Shown: positions 1 through 8,481 of the stretch, one piece after another
Layout: every line of letters starts with the position of its first letter
Numbering within the stretch: the stretch's first letter is position 1
Assembly: GCA_947455195.1 (NCBI GenBank)
Contig: CANGMI010000003.1
Coordinates: forward strand, 199,620-263,619
Source of the DNA: Pseudomonadota bacterium
GTDB taxonomy: Bacteria; Pseudomonadota; Gammaproteobacteria; Burkholderiales; SG8-39
Direction: 5' to 3'
DNA: 64,000 bases
Notes under the pieces: model-generated
Told to the model about the DNA's origin: nothing
The model's database searches: none
Seen by the model: only the letters and a program-made list of their open reading frames with translations
Made by a program: the position numbers and the translations under genes

Positions 1-687
1 GTCACCACCCCACACCTGATGACTGACCTGGGCTACTACGACCGGCACTTCGTGCCGATCGTGCGGGGCGTGAACATCGAATACGTGCTGGCCGTGCACC
101 CGTCGCTGCCGGTATCCACCGTGCCTGAACTCATCGCGCACCTGAAGGCCAATCCGGGCAAGGTCAATTACGCGCACACGGGAACGGCCAGCATCCACCA
201 ACTCTCGATGGAGATGCTCAAGACCGCAGGTGGGCTCGGGGTCGAGGATGTCGTGGGCGTGCCCTACAAGGGCAGCGGTCAGTATCTGGTCGACATGGTC
301 GCGGGCGAAGTGAAGCTCGCCTACGGCGGTTTGCCCCAGACCATGCCCTTCGTGCGCTCGGGCAAGCTGCGTGCACTGGCGGTGGGCTCGCTGCAGCGAC
401 TCGATGCCGCACCGGGCCTTCACACCATCGCCGAAACCTTCCCGGGTTTCGAGACCAATTCGTCGTGGAACTACTTCGCGCCGATCGGTACCCCGCCCGA
501 GATCGTGGCAAAGCTCAACGCCGAGATCAACCGCATCCTTGCGCTGCCCGATGTGCGCGAGCGCATGCTCTCGCAGGCGCTCTATCCCCTGGGCGGTACT
601 CCCGAGAGCCTCGCGGCCCGCATGAAGCGCGACTACGAGAAGTGGGGCGCCATCATCCGAAAGCTCGGTCTGAAGCTCGACGCCTGA
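1..687 (+). CDS. TTT/Bug family substrate-binding receptor, C-terminal part
   Basis: The reading frame is open from the first base, so the gene begins outside the window and about 228 residues are visible. They resemble the C-terminal two thirds of a Bug (TctC-like) periplasmic receptor. The run PYKGSGQYLVDMVAGEV, a segment on removing the tested substrate lobe (GKLRALAVGS) and the late APIGTPPEIVAKLNAEI motif are all typical of the family. Bug proteins bind small carboxylates in the periplasm and hand them to TctAB-type permeases; most are orphans with no permease gene next door, and none is visible here. The last 35 bases overlap the convergent glycosyltransferase gene. The ligand cannot be predicted. 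Confidence 0.88.
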   Translation, partial: VTTPHLMTDLGYYDRHFVPIVRGVNIEYVLAVHPSLPVSTVPELIAHLKANPGKVNYAHTGTASIHQLSMEMLKTAGGLGVEDVVGVPYKGSGQYLVDMVAGEVKLAYGGLPQTMPFVRSGKLRALAVGSLQRLDAAPGLHTIAETFPGFETNSSWNYFAPIGTPPEIVAKLNAEINRILALPDVRERMLSQALYPLGGTPESLAARMKRDYEKWGAIIRKLGLKLDA

Positions 688-1576
688 GGCTGAAGGCGCG
701 ACGCACGAGACCCTTGGCGCGACGCACCAGCGGCCACGGCCACAAGGCCTCGCGGGCATGGGGGGTCACCCCGGTGTTGACGAGGCGCGGGTTGATGAAG
801 AAGTGCGCACCGGCGGCGCGCATCGCCTGATGCAGCGAGACATGCTCGCAGACCTCGCCCCCGGCGGCATTCAGACCCACATACTCGCCGTGAGCGAGCG
901 CCTGGCGCCGGTAGAGCGCAAGGCCACCGAAGGCCGAGTCAACCTCGAGCCAGGAATCGCTTTCAGCGAGGGTGATCATGCGCGAATAGAACGCCGCATC
1001 CCGAGCCCGTTCGGCTTCGATGCCATGACGACGCAGGAAGGCCACCTGCTCGAAGCAGTCGCCCGGACACCACACCGGATGGCGCAGTGCCCAGATGTCG
1101 TAATAGGGGCCGCGCTGATTGGCCATGCAGGCATCCCAGCCATCGCGCGCCCAGCATGAGGCAACGCCCTCGGGGGTGATGAGGTCGCACACCCCATCGA
1201 GGTCGGCCACCACCACCCAGTCGATCGCGCGGTAGCGCGGATCGCACCTGATCGCGGTCAAGTACTGGTTGCGGCACCGCGCGATGCGTGCGGTGCGCAG
1301 CGGTATCGTGGGGCTGAGGGTACCCAGGGAGATGAACCTGAAGCCGGCCACATCCCGCTCGAGCGCTTCGAGTTCAGCGATCGTGCCGTCGCGACTGTCC
1401 GATTCGATGACGAGCCACTGCACCGAGCGCGCATGGGGCGCAATCGCACGCGACAGGGTCGCGATGGTGGCACGCAGATCGGCAGCCACGTTGCGGGCGA
1501 CACCGACAACGAGCGCATGGCCTCTTGCCATCGCGATCGGTGTGGTGTCGTGCGACCCGGCAGACGCACGACTCAT
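653..1576 (-). CDS. Family 2-like glycosyltransferase
   Basis: The 307-residue protein looks like a GT-A fold glycosyltransferase. The N-terminal half has the ARNVAADL nucleotide-binding start and ESDSRDGT, followed by VVADLDGVCD, which carries the DxD-type metal site expected for a nucleotide-sugar enzyme. The C-terminal half has the substrate-side stretch with SAFGGLALYRR. There is no signal peptide or clear membrane segment, so it should act in the cytoplasm. It is divergent from a polysaccharide flippase-like gene with start codons only 18 bases apart (66 if the internal ATG at 1528 is used), suggesting a shared role in a surface glycan. Donor and acceptor sugars are unknown. Its 3' end overlaps the convergent receptor gene. 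Confidence 0.8.
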   Translation of the reverse strand: MSRASAGSHDTTPIAMARGHALVVGVARNVAADLRATIATLSRAIAPHARSVQWLVIESDSRDGTIAELEALERDVAGFRFISLGTLSPTIPLRTARIARCRNQYLTAIRCDPRYRAIDWVVVADLDGVCDLITPEGVASCWARDGWDACMANQRGPYYDIWALRHPVWCPGDCFEQVAFLRRHGIEAERARDAAFYSRMITLAESDSWLEVDSAFGGLALYRRQALAHGEYVGLNAAGGEVCEHVSLHQAMRAAGAHFFINPRLVNTGVTPHAREALWPWPLVRRAKGLVRRAFSLRRRASDRAFG

Positions 1577-1594
1577 CGCCCGTTACCCCACCCG

Positions 1595-2917
1595 ATGAAC
1601 ACGGCGGCCAGCCGGGCACTCGAACGACACCGTCGCGCCCGGCTCACCTTTGCAACCGGCATGGTGGCCCGGGCAGTGGGGCTCGCCAGTCTTTTCATCT
1701 CGCTTCGCATATCACTTCCGTGGCTGGGGGAGTCGCGCTTTGGCGTGCTGGCGACCCTCGCGGGTCTGGGGGCACTGCTCGCCTTTCTTGATCTGGGCAT
1801 CGGCAATGGTCTCGTGGCCGAAGTGGCCCGGCTTGAGGCCACGCAAGCGCGGGTGGCCCTCAAACGGCTGACCAGCCGAGGCCTTGCCCTGGTGGGGGTT
1901 CTGGGCATCGCGGTCGGCGCGGTGCTCGCCCTCGCCACCGAGGCGGCGCCGCTCGAGCGTCTCTTTCGCGGCGCCGACGCAAGCACGCTCGACGAAGCGC
2001 GCTCGGCGCTCAGGCTCTTCGCGCTGTTCTTCGGTCTGTCGCTGCCGCTGGGTGCCGCCCAGCGCGTGATGGCCGGCCTGCAGCAGGGCTACAAGGCCCA
2101 CCTCGCGACGGCGCTGTGCGCGATGGCTGGCCTCGCACTGACGCTCGCCTTGCCGCGTCTGGGCGGTGGCGTCAGCAGCTTTCTTGCCGCAGGGTATGGC
2201 ATGAGCGTGATGGCTGGGGCACCGCTTCTCGTGGCACTGGCCCGTCAGGGCTTGCTCGGCTGGCCGGGGCACGGCTGGCTCGCCAGCACCGATACGCGAC
2301 GACTGCTGCAGGCCGGGGGACTCTACTTCGTGCTGCAGATCGGGACGCTGGTGGGCGCCTCGATCGATACGGTGCTCGTGTCGGCCACGCTCGGGCCGGC
2401 AGCGGTAGCCACCCTCGTGGTGGTGCAGCGCCTCTTCATGCTGGTGACGGTTCCGGTGCAGATGCGCTCACTGCCGCTCTGGTCGGCCTACTCGCATGCC
2501 ATGGCCTCCGGTGACGCAGGATTCGTGCGCAACACCTTTCGGCACTCGGTGCGCTGGAACCTCGCAATCGCCCTCGCAGGGGGCGCCCTGCTCGTGGCAA
2601 GTGCGCCCTGGCTCGCGGGTTTCATGACGGCAAGCCTCGTGGCCGTGCCGGTGGCCCTCAGCCTCGGGCAGGCCGCGTGGACGCTTCTCGATGCCTGGGG
2701 CGTCGCGGTCTCGATGCGCCTCAACGGTGCCCGGATCATCGTGCCCCAGGTCGTGACCACCCTGAGCTTCGTGGCGCTGTCGATCGCGCTGAAGGTCGTG
2801 CTGCTCGAACCGCTCGGGCTCGCCTGCCTGCCCTGGCTCACCGCCACCGCCTTCGTGCTGGCGGTGGTGATGCCCTACCTCACCGGTTTTCGGCAACAGG
2901 TTTTCGCAGGTGCCTGA
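1595..2917 (+). CDS. Polysaccharide flippase-like membrane protein (MOP superfamily)
   Basis: About 440 residues with roughly 12 hydrophobic segments spread over the whole length and few charged loops. This is the size and topology of Wzx/MATE-like exporters of the MOP superfamily, which flip lipid-linked oligosaccharides across the inner membrane. The start at 1595 was preferred to an open frame extending back to 1433, because the extension is Arg/His-rich, non-hydrophobic and antisense to the glycosyltransferase. No Shine-Dalgarno sequence is evident before this ATG. The divergent glycosyltransferase neighbour supports a glycan role. No polymerase, ligase or further transferase genes are visible nearby, so the pathway is not defined. 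Confidence 0.75.
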   Translation: MNTAASRALERHRRARLTFATGMVARAVGLASLFISLRISLPWLGESRFGVLATLAGLGALLAFLDLGIGNGLVAEVARLEATQARVALKRLTSRGLALVGVLGIAVGAVLALATEAAPLERLFRGADASTLDEARSALRLFALFFGLSLPLGAAQRVMAGLQQGYKAHLATALCAMAGLALTLALPRLGGGVSSFLAAGYGMSVMAGAPLLVALARQGLLGWPGHGWLASTDTRRLLQAGGLYFVLQIGTLVGASIDTVLVSATLGPAAVATLVVVQRLFMLVTVPVQMRSLPLWSAYSHAMASGDAGFVRNTFRHSVRWNLAIALAGGALLVASAPWLAGFMTASLVAVPVALSLGQAAWTLLDAWGVAVSMRLNGARIIVPQVVTTLSFVALSIALKVVLLEPLGLACLPWLTATAFVLAVVMPYLTGFRQQVFAGA

Positions 2918-2997
2918 CCGGGTTGCCTTGCCCCGGACTCGGGCGCGCCGCATACTCCGTGCCATGACGCCCCCGATGGCGACTTCCCGAGGCCCCG

Positions 2998-4071
2998 ATG
3001 AGCTTTCCCTATCCCGATGCCGATGCTGCGTCATCCGGGGGTGTGCGCCCCAACGCCACCCGACACACGGTGAAGTTCACCGGACAGGGTGGCGAATACT
3101 TCAGGATCTGGATAGTCAACCTCGCCCTCACGATCGTCACGCTGGGCATCTACTCGGCGTGGGCCAAGGTGCGGCGCAAGCGCTACTTCTACGGCAACAC
3201 CCTCATCGATGGCACGCCCTTCGACTATCAGGGCAATCCGCTCGCCATTCTCAAGGGACGCATCATTGCGGCGCTGCTGCTGTCGGCCGGATCGTTCGGT
3301 GCGAGGAGTTCGACGATTCTGGCGATTCTCTTCACGGTGATCCAGGTCGTCGGCTTTCCGTGGCTGGTGGTGCGGTCGCTCGCGTTCAATGCGCGCAACT
3401 CCGCCTTCCGGGGGCTGCGGTTTCGCTTCGACGGTCAGTGGAAGACCCTGCTCCGGATCTACGCCCTCTGGGGTCTCGCCACCGCCTTCACCCTGGGAGC
3501 CCTCTACCCGAGTCTGAAAGCGCGACTGGTTCAGTTCCGGATGGCACATCACGCCTGGGGGGCGACCCGGGCAGACATCGGGCTTCTCAGCCGCGAGTTC
3601 TATCGCATCTATCTCATCGGCGCCGGCCTTTTCGCCGTGGGGCTCGTGGCCGTCGGGCTGGTGGCGAGCGTGGTGGGCGTGCTGAGCATGTCGGCCGCCA
3701 CGGTGTCGGGCTTCCTCTATTTTTTCGTGGTCGGTCTCTTCTACCTGCTTTGCGTGCTCGAGTGGGCCTACCTCAATACACGCATCACCAACACGGTGTG
3801 GAACACGCTCGAACTCGGGCCGGTGCGCTTCGAGAGCCGACTGCGTGCGCGGGAACTGGCCTCGATCTACGTGCTCAACGCCATCGCCGTTGCATTCACC
3901 CTGGGCCTCGCGGTGCCGTGGGCAACGATGAACGTGATGCGCTACCGGGCCCAGTCGACAGACATCCTCGTGTATGGCGGGCTCGAGGCCTTCGTCGGCG
4001 TGAATACGCCCGACGAAAGCCCCACCGGGGAAGCCATTGCCGACCTGCTCGACTTCGATATCGGCCTGTGA
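2998..4071 (+). CDS. YjgN-like DUF898 family inner-membrane protein
   Basis: 357 residues. After a short polar start come the family signature features: FTGQGGEYF, LTIVTLGIYSAWAKVRRKRYF and a repeat of the same idea near the C-terminus (LGLAVPWATMNVMRYRA). Several hydrophobic helices lie between. This two-fold architecture is that of the YjgN/DUF898 family, whose molecular function is not established. Its stop codon overlaps the GTG start of the following M48 peptidase gene (GTGA), so the two are translationally coupled. This pairing recurs in proteobacteria and suggests a shared envelope job, possibly in membrane-protein quality control; that is inference. Confidence 0.85.
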   Translation: MSFPYPDADAASSGGVRPNATRHTVKFTGQGGEYFRIWIVNLALTIVTLGIYSAWAKVRRKRYFYGNTLIDGTPFDYQGNPLAILKGRIIAALLLSAGSFGARSSTILAILFTVIQVVGFPWLVVRSLAFNARNSAFRGLRFRFDGQWKTLLRIYALWGLATAFTLGALYPSLKARLVQFRMAHHAWGATRADIGLLSREFYRIYLIGAGLFAVGLVAVGLVASVVGVLSMSAATVSGFLYFFVVGLFYLLCVLEWAYLNTRITNTVWNTLELGPVRFESRLRARELASIYVLNAIAVAFTLGLAVPWATMNVMRYRAQSTDILVYGGLEAFVGVNTPDESPTGEAIADLLDFDIGL

Positions 4072-5168
4072 TCGAGTTCAACGCCGATTACTTCGACGGG
4101 CGCAGCGCGGCGCGACGCGCGGTGCGGGTACGCGCAAGCGACACACACCTGCATGTGAGCGGCGAGGATGTCGAGGTTGCGTACCGCATCCAGGAGACCA
4201 CGGTGAACACGCCGCTCGCGCGTCTGCAGCGGGTGCTCACGCTGCCCGATGGCAGCGAACTGCACACCAGCGATCAGGCGGCCATCGATGCGCTCTTCGG
4301 TGATCGGCTGCCGATTGCAACCGGCCTCGCCCGGCTCGAATCGCGCTGGTCGCGCGCGCTGATCGCGCTTGGCGCAGTGGCCCTGTGCACCTGGGCGTTC
4401 ATGGTATTCGGCGTCCCGCTCGTCGCACGACCCCTGGCTGCACTGGTGCCGGCTGGCATGGAACGCACGGTCGGGCGCGAGGCCCTTGCCTCGCTCGATG
4501 GCACGCTGTGCAACCCGAGCACGCTCGCCGCGCGCGACATCGAGCATCTGCGCAGGCTGCTCGACCGGGTACTCGCAGGTCTCGACGAGGTACCGGATAT
4601 CACGCTTGAAGCACGCGAGTGCAAGGCCATCGGTGCCAATGCCCTCGCCCTGCCCGGTGGCACGGTGATCGTGACCGATGCCCTGGTCGGACTCGACATG
4701 AGCGACGAGGCGCTGAGCGCGGTGCTCGCACACGAGGTGGGGCATGTCTACCGGCAGCACGCCATGCGCATGACCGTCCAGACCAGCCTGGGGGCGCTGC
4801 TCATTGCCACCGTGATGGGCGATGCCGCCGCCATCACGAGCCTTGCCTACACGCTCCCCACCGCCCTCCTCAACAGCGGCTACTCGCGCACCATGGAAAT
4901 CGAAGCCGACGAGTTTGCCTACGAGCGGATGCGCGCTGCGGGACTGTCACCGGCAGCGCTCGGCGATGCGCTCGAAGCGCTGATGAAGTCGCGTACCTGG
5001 GGCGAAAGGACGGGCGAGGAGAAGGACGAGAACAGAGACGAGAAGAGGGACGAGAAGAGGGACGGGGAGAAAGGCGTGGGCAAGGCCAATGCGAGTGGCT
5101 GGACCGACTATCTCTCGAGTCACCCGGCGGTCGAAGAACGCATTCGGCGGGCACGCAGCGGCGGGTGA
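4068..5168 (+). CDS. M48 family zinc metallopeptidase, membrane-anchored
   Basis: 366 residues from a GTG start that overlaps the DUF898 stop. An N-terminal domain of about 90 residues is followed by one hydrophobic helix (around residues 105-125). The catalytic domain carries HEVGH at about residue 222, giving the two histidine ligands and catalytic glutamate, and EADEFAYERM at about residue 279 with the third zinc ligand. These are the hallmarks of Oma1/BepA-like M48 peptidases. The catalytic domain probably faces the periplasm. An unusual highly charged tract encoded by a 12-bp repeat lies near residues 320-335. The final SSHPAVEERI motif is conserved in the family. The open frame extends far upstream, but that part is out of frame with the DUF898 gene and is not real. 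Confidence 0.88.
   Translation: MIEFNADYFDGRSAARRAVRVRASDTHLHVSGEDVEVAYRIQETTVNTPLARLQRVLTLPDGSELHTSDQAAIDALFGDRLPIATGLARLESRWSRALIALGAVALCTWAFMVFGVPLVARPLAALVPAGMERTVGREALASLDGTLCNPSTLAARDIEHLRRLLDRVLAGLDEVPDITLEARECKAIGANALALPGGTVIVTDALVGLDMSDEALSAVLAHEVGHVYRQHAMRMTVQTSLGALLIATVMGDAAAITSLAYTLPTALLNSGYSRTMEIEADEFAYERMRAAGLSPAALGDALEALMKSRTWGERTGEEKDENRDEKRDEKRDGEKGVGKANASGWTDYLSSHPAVEERIRRARSGG
5025..5072 (+). repeat. In-frame 12-bp tandem repeat, four imperfect copies
   Basis: Four units of 12 bp follow each other inside the M48 peptidase gene. Copies two and three are identical (GACGAGAAGAGG); the first and fourth differ at a few positions. Being a multiple of three, the repeat encodes a DE(K/N)R-type charged tract without shifting the frame. 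Copy-number change would alter linker length only. Confidence 0.8.
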
Positions 5169-5312
5169 GGGCGTGGGGGTCTGAAGACGGGTCGCGCAGA
5201 CCACCGCGGTGCGCGCAGCGCAGGGGGACTGTCCCCTTCTGCTGCTTCCCGGCGCGAGTTTAGTAGTTGAGCCCCCCACTTTTGCGCGGGGCGACGACCG
5301 TTTCCTGCCCAG
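5169..5312. other. Intergenic region with a GGGGAC-T-GTCCCC palindrome
   Basis: This 144-bp gap separates the M48 gene from the pilus-like locus. It contains a palindrome at 5224-5236, GGGGAC and GTCCCC around a single T, in a GC-rich context resembling short REP-like elements of betaproteobacteria. It also holds a C-run and G-run (about 5271-5292) that could pair as a weak terminator. No clear sigma-70 promoter is visible, although the next locus must start near here. Confidence 0.4.
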
Positions 5313-6359
5313 ATGCCCTCGCTCACAGACCTGTCGACAACGCTCGCGCTCGTGCTGTGCGCGCTCGTCCTCGTCGGGCCGGAGACCGCGAGCGCGCTGC
5401 CGCAATTCACCCCGGCCACGGTCGTGGAGCGTATCAATCCCTCACCGGCCTGTGCCCAGCGGGTGGTGGTGGGGACTTGCTGGTGCGGCCCGGTGCCCTG
5501 CGGCTGGCGAGTGGTGCAGTACGTTCCCACGACGTTCATCGAGACAGTGAGGCAACCGGGCGAGACGCTTCTGGCGAGCTTTGGCACGGCAATGAGCACC
5601 GCAGCCGGCGCTGGCGGCCGGCCAGCCAGCGGGCAACTGAACGGGCAGACTCGGCAAACCCACCAGAACGGGCGCGATTCAACCTTCGAGGCACACATTG
5701 TCTCGATGCCCGAGCGACTGGTCCAGATCCGCAACGGATGCACAAGTTGCCGGCTGTCGACCGCGCAGGTACCCGCGACGCCGTCGCCGGACAGTCTTCC
5801 CGGCAGTACCTGCGGTGACACGTCGATCATCGGGCAAGGCGTCACCGATATCGCGAGTGGCCAAAGCACCACTGCCGGCATCAGCATGCCGCTTCACTAT
5901 GCCAGCGAAGTCGACGCCCTCAACTGGCGCACGGGCTGCCGGGATGTGGCCGCACAGCGCGTGACCGGCAGGCCAGGGGCCTCATGCGACAACGGGTTCG
6001 ACAGCCGCGGCTCGGGCGCCGCGATGACTCCGGACAGTGTGAACGCCTGCATTGGCCGGTGGGGCCCGCTGTACCCCCGCCAGATGCGCACGCGAGGACC
6101 CGAGGAGCGCCTTTCATCGGCCATCGCCACTTATCGGGCACTCTCGATCGCGCGTAACGACTTGGGCACGTATCCGTACCCGGTCGATACAAGCGGACTA
6201 TTGCAGCAGGCCTATCCGGCCGTCAGCGCATGCCTTCCGGTGGGTTCCGCCCCCGTCCTGCCACCGGATGTGCTTCGCAGCCCGGACGGTGCCTACGCCT
6301 GGATCTACTGGCGACTCACGACCTGCTGCATTCCGTTCGATATCGAAAGCAACTGCTGA
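5313..6359 (+). CDS. TraU / PFL_4710-like (TIGR03756) conjugative-element protein
   Basis: 348 residues with a signal peptide ending near residue 28 (ALVLVGPETASA). The pattern agrees with my recollection of the TraU-like family annotated in MPF-G integrative conjugative elements. It has an early VVVGTCWCGPVPCGWRV cysteine segment (residues 51-67), SEVDALNWRTG (198-208), WGPLYPRQM (250-258) and a final AYAWIYWRLTTCC (327-339). About 16 cysteines suggest a disulphide-rich periplasmic protein. In conjugation systems TraU-type proteins help assemble the mating apparatus. Here no relaxase, coupling protein or VirB4 ATPase is nearby, so the role is unclear. The gene is followed by an AT-rich gap and the sigma-like gene. 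The assignment rests on motif order, not a search. Confidence 0.72.
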   Translation: MPSLTDLSTTLALVLCALVLVGPETASALPQFTPATVVERINPSPACAQRVVVGTCWCGPVPCGWRVVQYVPTTFIETVRQPGETLLASFGTAMSTAAGAGGRPASGQLNGQTRQTHQNGRDSTFEAHIVSMPERLVQIRNGCTSCRLSTAQVPATPSPDSLPGSTCGDTSIIGQGVTDIASGQSTTAGISMPLHYASEVDALNWRTGCRDVAAQRVTGRPGASCDNGFDSRGSGAAMTPDSVNACIGRWGPLYPRQMRTRGPEERLSSAIATYRALSIARNDLGTYPYPVDTSGLLQQAYPAVSACLPVGSAPVLPPDVLRSPDGAYAWIYWRLTTCCIPFDIESNC

Positions 6360-6501
6360 GAAGCCATTCCGACAAGCACCCCCTGTCGAAAACCCGACAG
6401 TAGACGACTCGATTTTTTTGATGGTAATTTCAGAAATAAACGTACTTTCATCAATGAATCACTTCCGGTTTCCGATCGACGACAAAGGAATTCGCCCCGC
6501 C
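6360..6501 (+). promoter_or_regulatory. AT-rich gap with hairpin and T-run; terminator and/or promoter region
   Basis: This 142-bp gap is clearly richer in A and T than its surroundings. It holds a 6-bp hairpin (CTGTCG 6383-6388 with CGACAG 6395-6400), then a run of seven T at 6413-6419, which could weakly terminate transcription from the TraU-like gene. The following stretch (6421-6480) is the most AT-rich part of the region and is a reasonable place for the promoter of the sigma-like gene and the pilus operon. No consensus -35/-10 pair stands out. Confidence 0.4.
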
Positions 6502-7725
6502 ATGAAGCAGCCTGCGCCAAACCCGCTCGCCTCTACCCCGATGGCCAGTTACGAAGAATCGCTCGGCCGCATGAAGAATCACGTGGCACGCTTGGCCGAC
6601 CGCTACCGGGTCGACGCAGCGGACGTTCGACAGACGCTTTACCTGGTCTGGACACGTGTCGGGCAGTTGCCATCGGGTGGCCCGATCGCAGACCGAGAGA
6701 GCTACTTCAAGTACCTCTATCGAGCGCTGGTCAACGAGTTGCGTGACTCGATGGGGCAGGCGGTCGAGCATCTGGATGACACGGCTCCAGGTTCTGTCGG
6801 GGTAGCGGCTCGCGGTCCGGAGTCGACAGGTTCCCTCGAACCGCCCGAGGAGAAGGCCTCTTCACCGTCGGTCCCTGCTGTCGAGGAGCAGATCAGAAAC
6901 CTCTTCATCCGATGCTGCTCCGAAATCGCCTTCCCGGAGGCCGTGCAGGCCCATCCTCTCTACGGGCACCCGTCATACCGCACCCTGCTTGACGGCATCC
7001 TCGGGCAGGAGCCCGTCGAGACCATCGCCCAGCGCATGGGCATCTCGCGTCGCCGCGTGAACGCCCAGATCGAGGAAATGCAACGCCTCTTCGCACGACC
7101 CGACCCAAGCCGGGTCGATCGCATTTTCAGAGCGCTTCCAGAGGACCAATGGCTACCCTCGAGCACGATCCGTCGCCGCCCGCTCAGGAGCCTGCGCGCA
7201 CCCTTCACTCCGGACCGTTCAGGCGATCTCGTATTGCGCGCGTTGCGACAGTTCATGGCCCTGGGGACTCAGCCGGCCATCGTGTACGTTGATCAGTACA
7301 ACCGCGTTCTCCAGGGAGATGACATCTGCAGCGCGGCGCATGTGCTCGGACTGGACTCGGTAGCGACCCTCCTGCATGTCGTTCAATCCGAGTCCCCGGA
7401 CATGGACGATCCCGACTACTGCCGAGTGCGTACAACGCTCGGAACCTGCGGGCAATCACCGCCCCGGCTGATTCCGGCCTATCGAAAGCTCTACGACGAA
7501 GGGTCATTGGGGCCGCTCGTTGCCGCGTTTCTGGACGAGATGGCCACGCGGGCGCAATTCGTGATTCTGCGCGAGTTGGGAACAACGCTCATCACGATGA
7601 TCGGAACGAGCGATGCCCAGGCCCTCCTGCATGCCAGCCTCGAAGGCACCCTGGCCACGCATGCGCGACGACTGCACGACCAGTTGTGCGCGCGCCTGCA
7701 CGCCCTGCCCACCACTCGACGCTGA
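6502..7725 (+). CDS. Sigma-70-like (ECF-type) protein with long unrecognised C-terminal region
   Basis: 407 residues. Residues about 20-85 resemble sigma region 2, with an RYRVDAADVRQTLYLVW stretch like the D-x-x-Q core-binding helix and a YLYRALVNELRDSM end. Residues about 150-205 hold a helix-turn-helix like region 4 (VETIAQRMGISRRRVNAQI). ECF sigma factors end there, near 200 residues. This protein continues for about 200 more, with no domain I recognise. The start at 6502 was chosen for an AAGGA at 6485-6489; earlier in-frame ATGs at 6421 and 6454 lack one. It precedes the pilus-like genes and may control them, but it could also be a non-sigma DNA-binding relative. Confidence 0.62.
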   Translation: MKQPAPNPLASTPMASYEESLGRMKNHVARLADRYRVDAADVRQTLYLVWTRVGQLPSGGPIADRESYFKYLYRALVNELRDSMGQAVEHLDDTAPGSVGVAARGPESTGSLEPPEEKASSPSVPAVEEQIRNLFIRCCSEIAFPEAVQAHPLYGHPSYRTLLDGILGQEPVETIAQRMGISRRRVNAQIEEMQRLFARPDPSRVDRIFRALPEDQWLPSSTIRRRPLRSLRAPFTPDRSGDLVLRALRQFMALGTQPAIVYVDQYNRVLQGDDICSAAHVLGLDSVATLLHVVQSESPDMDDPDYCRVRTTLGTCGQSPPRLIPAYRKLYDEGSLGPLVAAFLDEMATRAQFVILRELGTTLITMIGTSDAQALLHASLEGTLATHARRLHDQLCARLHALPTTRR

Positions 7726-7754
7726 ACGTTCGCCCGGCACGCAAGGAACACCTC

Positions 7755-8195
7755 ATGACACATACGCCCTCAACCACCACAACCGATCGGCGCCAGATGC
7801 TGCTCGATGAAATCGCCCATCTCCTGCAACGGGCCCGAGAGAGCCGTCTGGAAATACTCCGCCAATTTCTTCAGATGCCCAGCGGACGTGTCTTTCTGCC
7901 CCGCTCGTCCCAGGGTTCCGTGCTTTTCTCACGCATGGTCGACCTCGACGTGCTCTTCTCGCGAGCCGAACAGAAACTGCACCGCGACGCCGACCCGACC
8001 CAGGCATTCGAGCAGAAAACCCGTCTGGAACGAGACATCTGCCAACTGCACGTACTGCTGATCGAGATCTGCGCTGGCTTGGCGGCCACCTATGACCTGG
8101 AGCCTGCCGATCCTGCGGTCATCGCCGCAGTAAGACGCATTCGCCAGAACCCCCTTCCGGCCCCTGCGGTTGCAAGCTCGACACCCGGGCGTTGA
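7755..8195 (+). CDS. Hypothetical helical protein
   Basis: 146 residues, not recognised. The start at 7755 is preceded by AAGGAA at 7743-7748, and the frame is the only sensible one in the interval. The sequence is rich in amphipathic helix (LLDEIAHLLQRARESRLEILRQFL and later RLERDICQLHVLLIEICAGL), has no signal peptide or membrane segment, and should be cytoplasmic. It sits 29 bp after the sigma-like gene and 16 bp before the first small membrane protein. A regulator or anti-sigma-type partner of the sigma-like protein is conceivable from position only. Confidence 0.6.
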   Translation: MTHTPSTTTTDRRQMLLDEIAHLLQRARESRLEILRQFLQMPSGRVFLPRSSQGSVLFSRMVDLDVLFSRAEQKLHRDADPTQAFEQKTRLERDICQLHVLLIEICAGLAATYDLEPADPAVIAAVRRIRQNPLPAPAVASSTPGR

Positions 8196-8211
8196 GCGGC
8201 ATCGAACGATC

Positions 8212-8481
8212 ATGCGTGCCTTGTCCGAACTGCTGGGAAAGATCCTGCTGGCCACTGTGGTGCTCTGGATCGGGTCGGTAGCCCTGACACCAGCCTCACT
8301 CCGACCCCAGGTGATCTGCCGCCCATTGAGCCTGCTGGCCGAGGCGGCAGCCAACTTGCTCGGTGCCGCAGGATATCCAGCCAGTGGCACACCCGAAGGT
8401 CCGGGCGGCACGGCATCGCTGGGACGTGCCTGCATCGAATTCGTGGCGGCAGCCAACCATGGCTCAGGCGTATCTCGATGA
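8212..8481 (+). CDS. Small membrane protein of the pilus-like locus
   Basis: 89 residues with one strong hydrophobic helix near the N-terminus (ILLATVVLWIGSVALT) and a second weaker, Ala-rich one. No family recognised. Its stop codon overlaps the ATG of the next gene at 8478 (ATGA), and that gene overlaps the following one in the same way. Such a chain of 4-bp overlaps supports real, co-translated genes despite their small size. A structural or accessory role in the envelope machine is likely from context. Confidence 0.62.
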   Translation: MRALSELLGKILLATVVLWIGSVALTPASLRPQVICRPLSLLAEAAANLLGAAGYPASGTPEGPGGTASLGRACIEFVAAANHGSGVSR

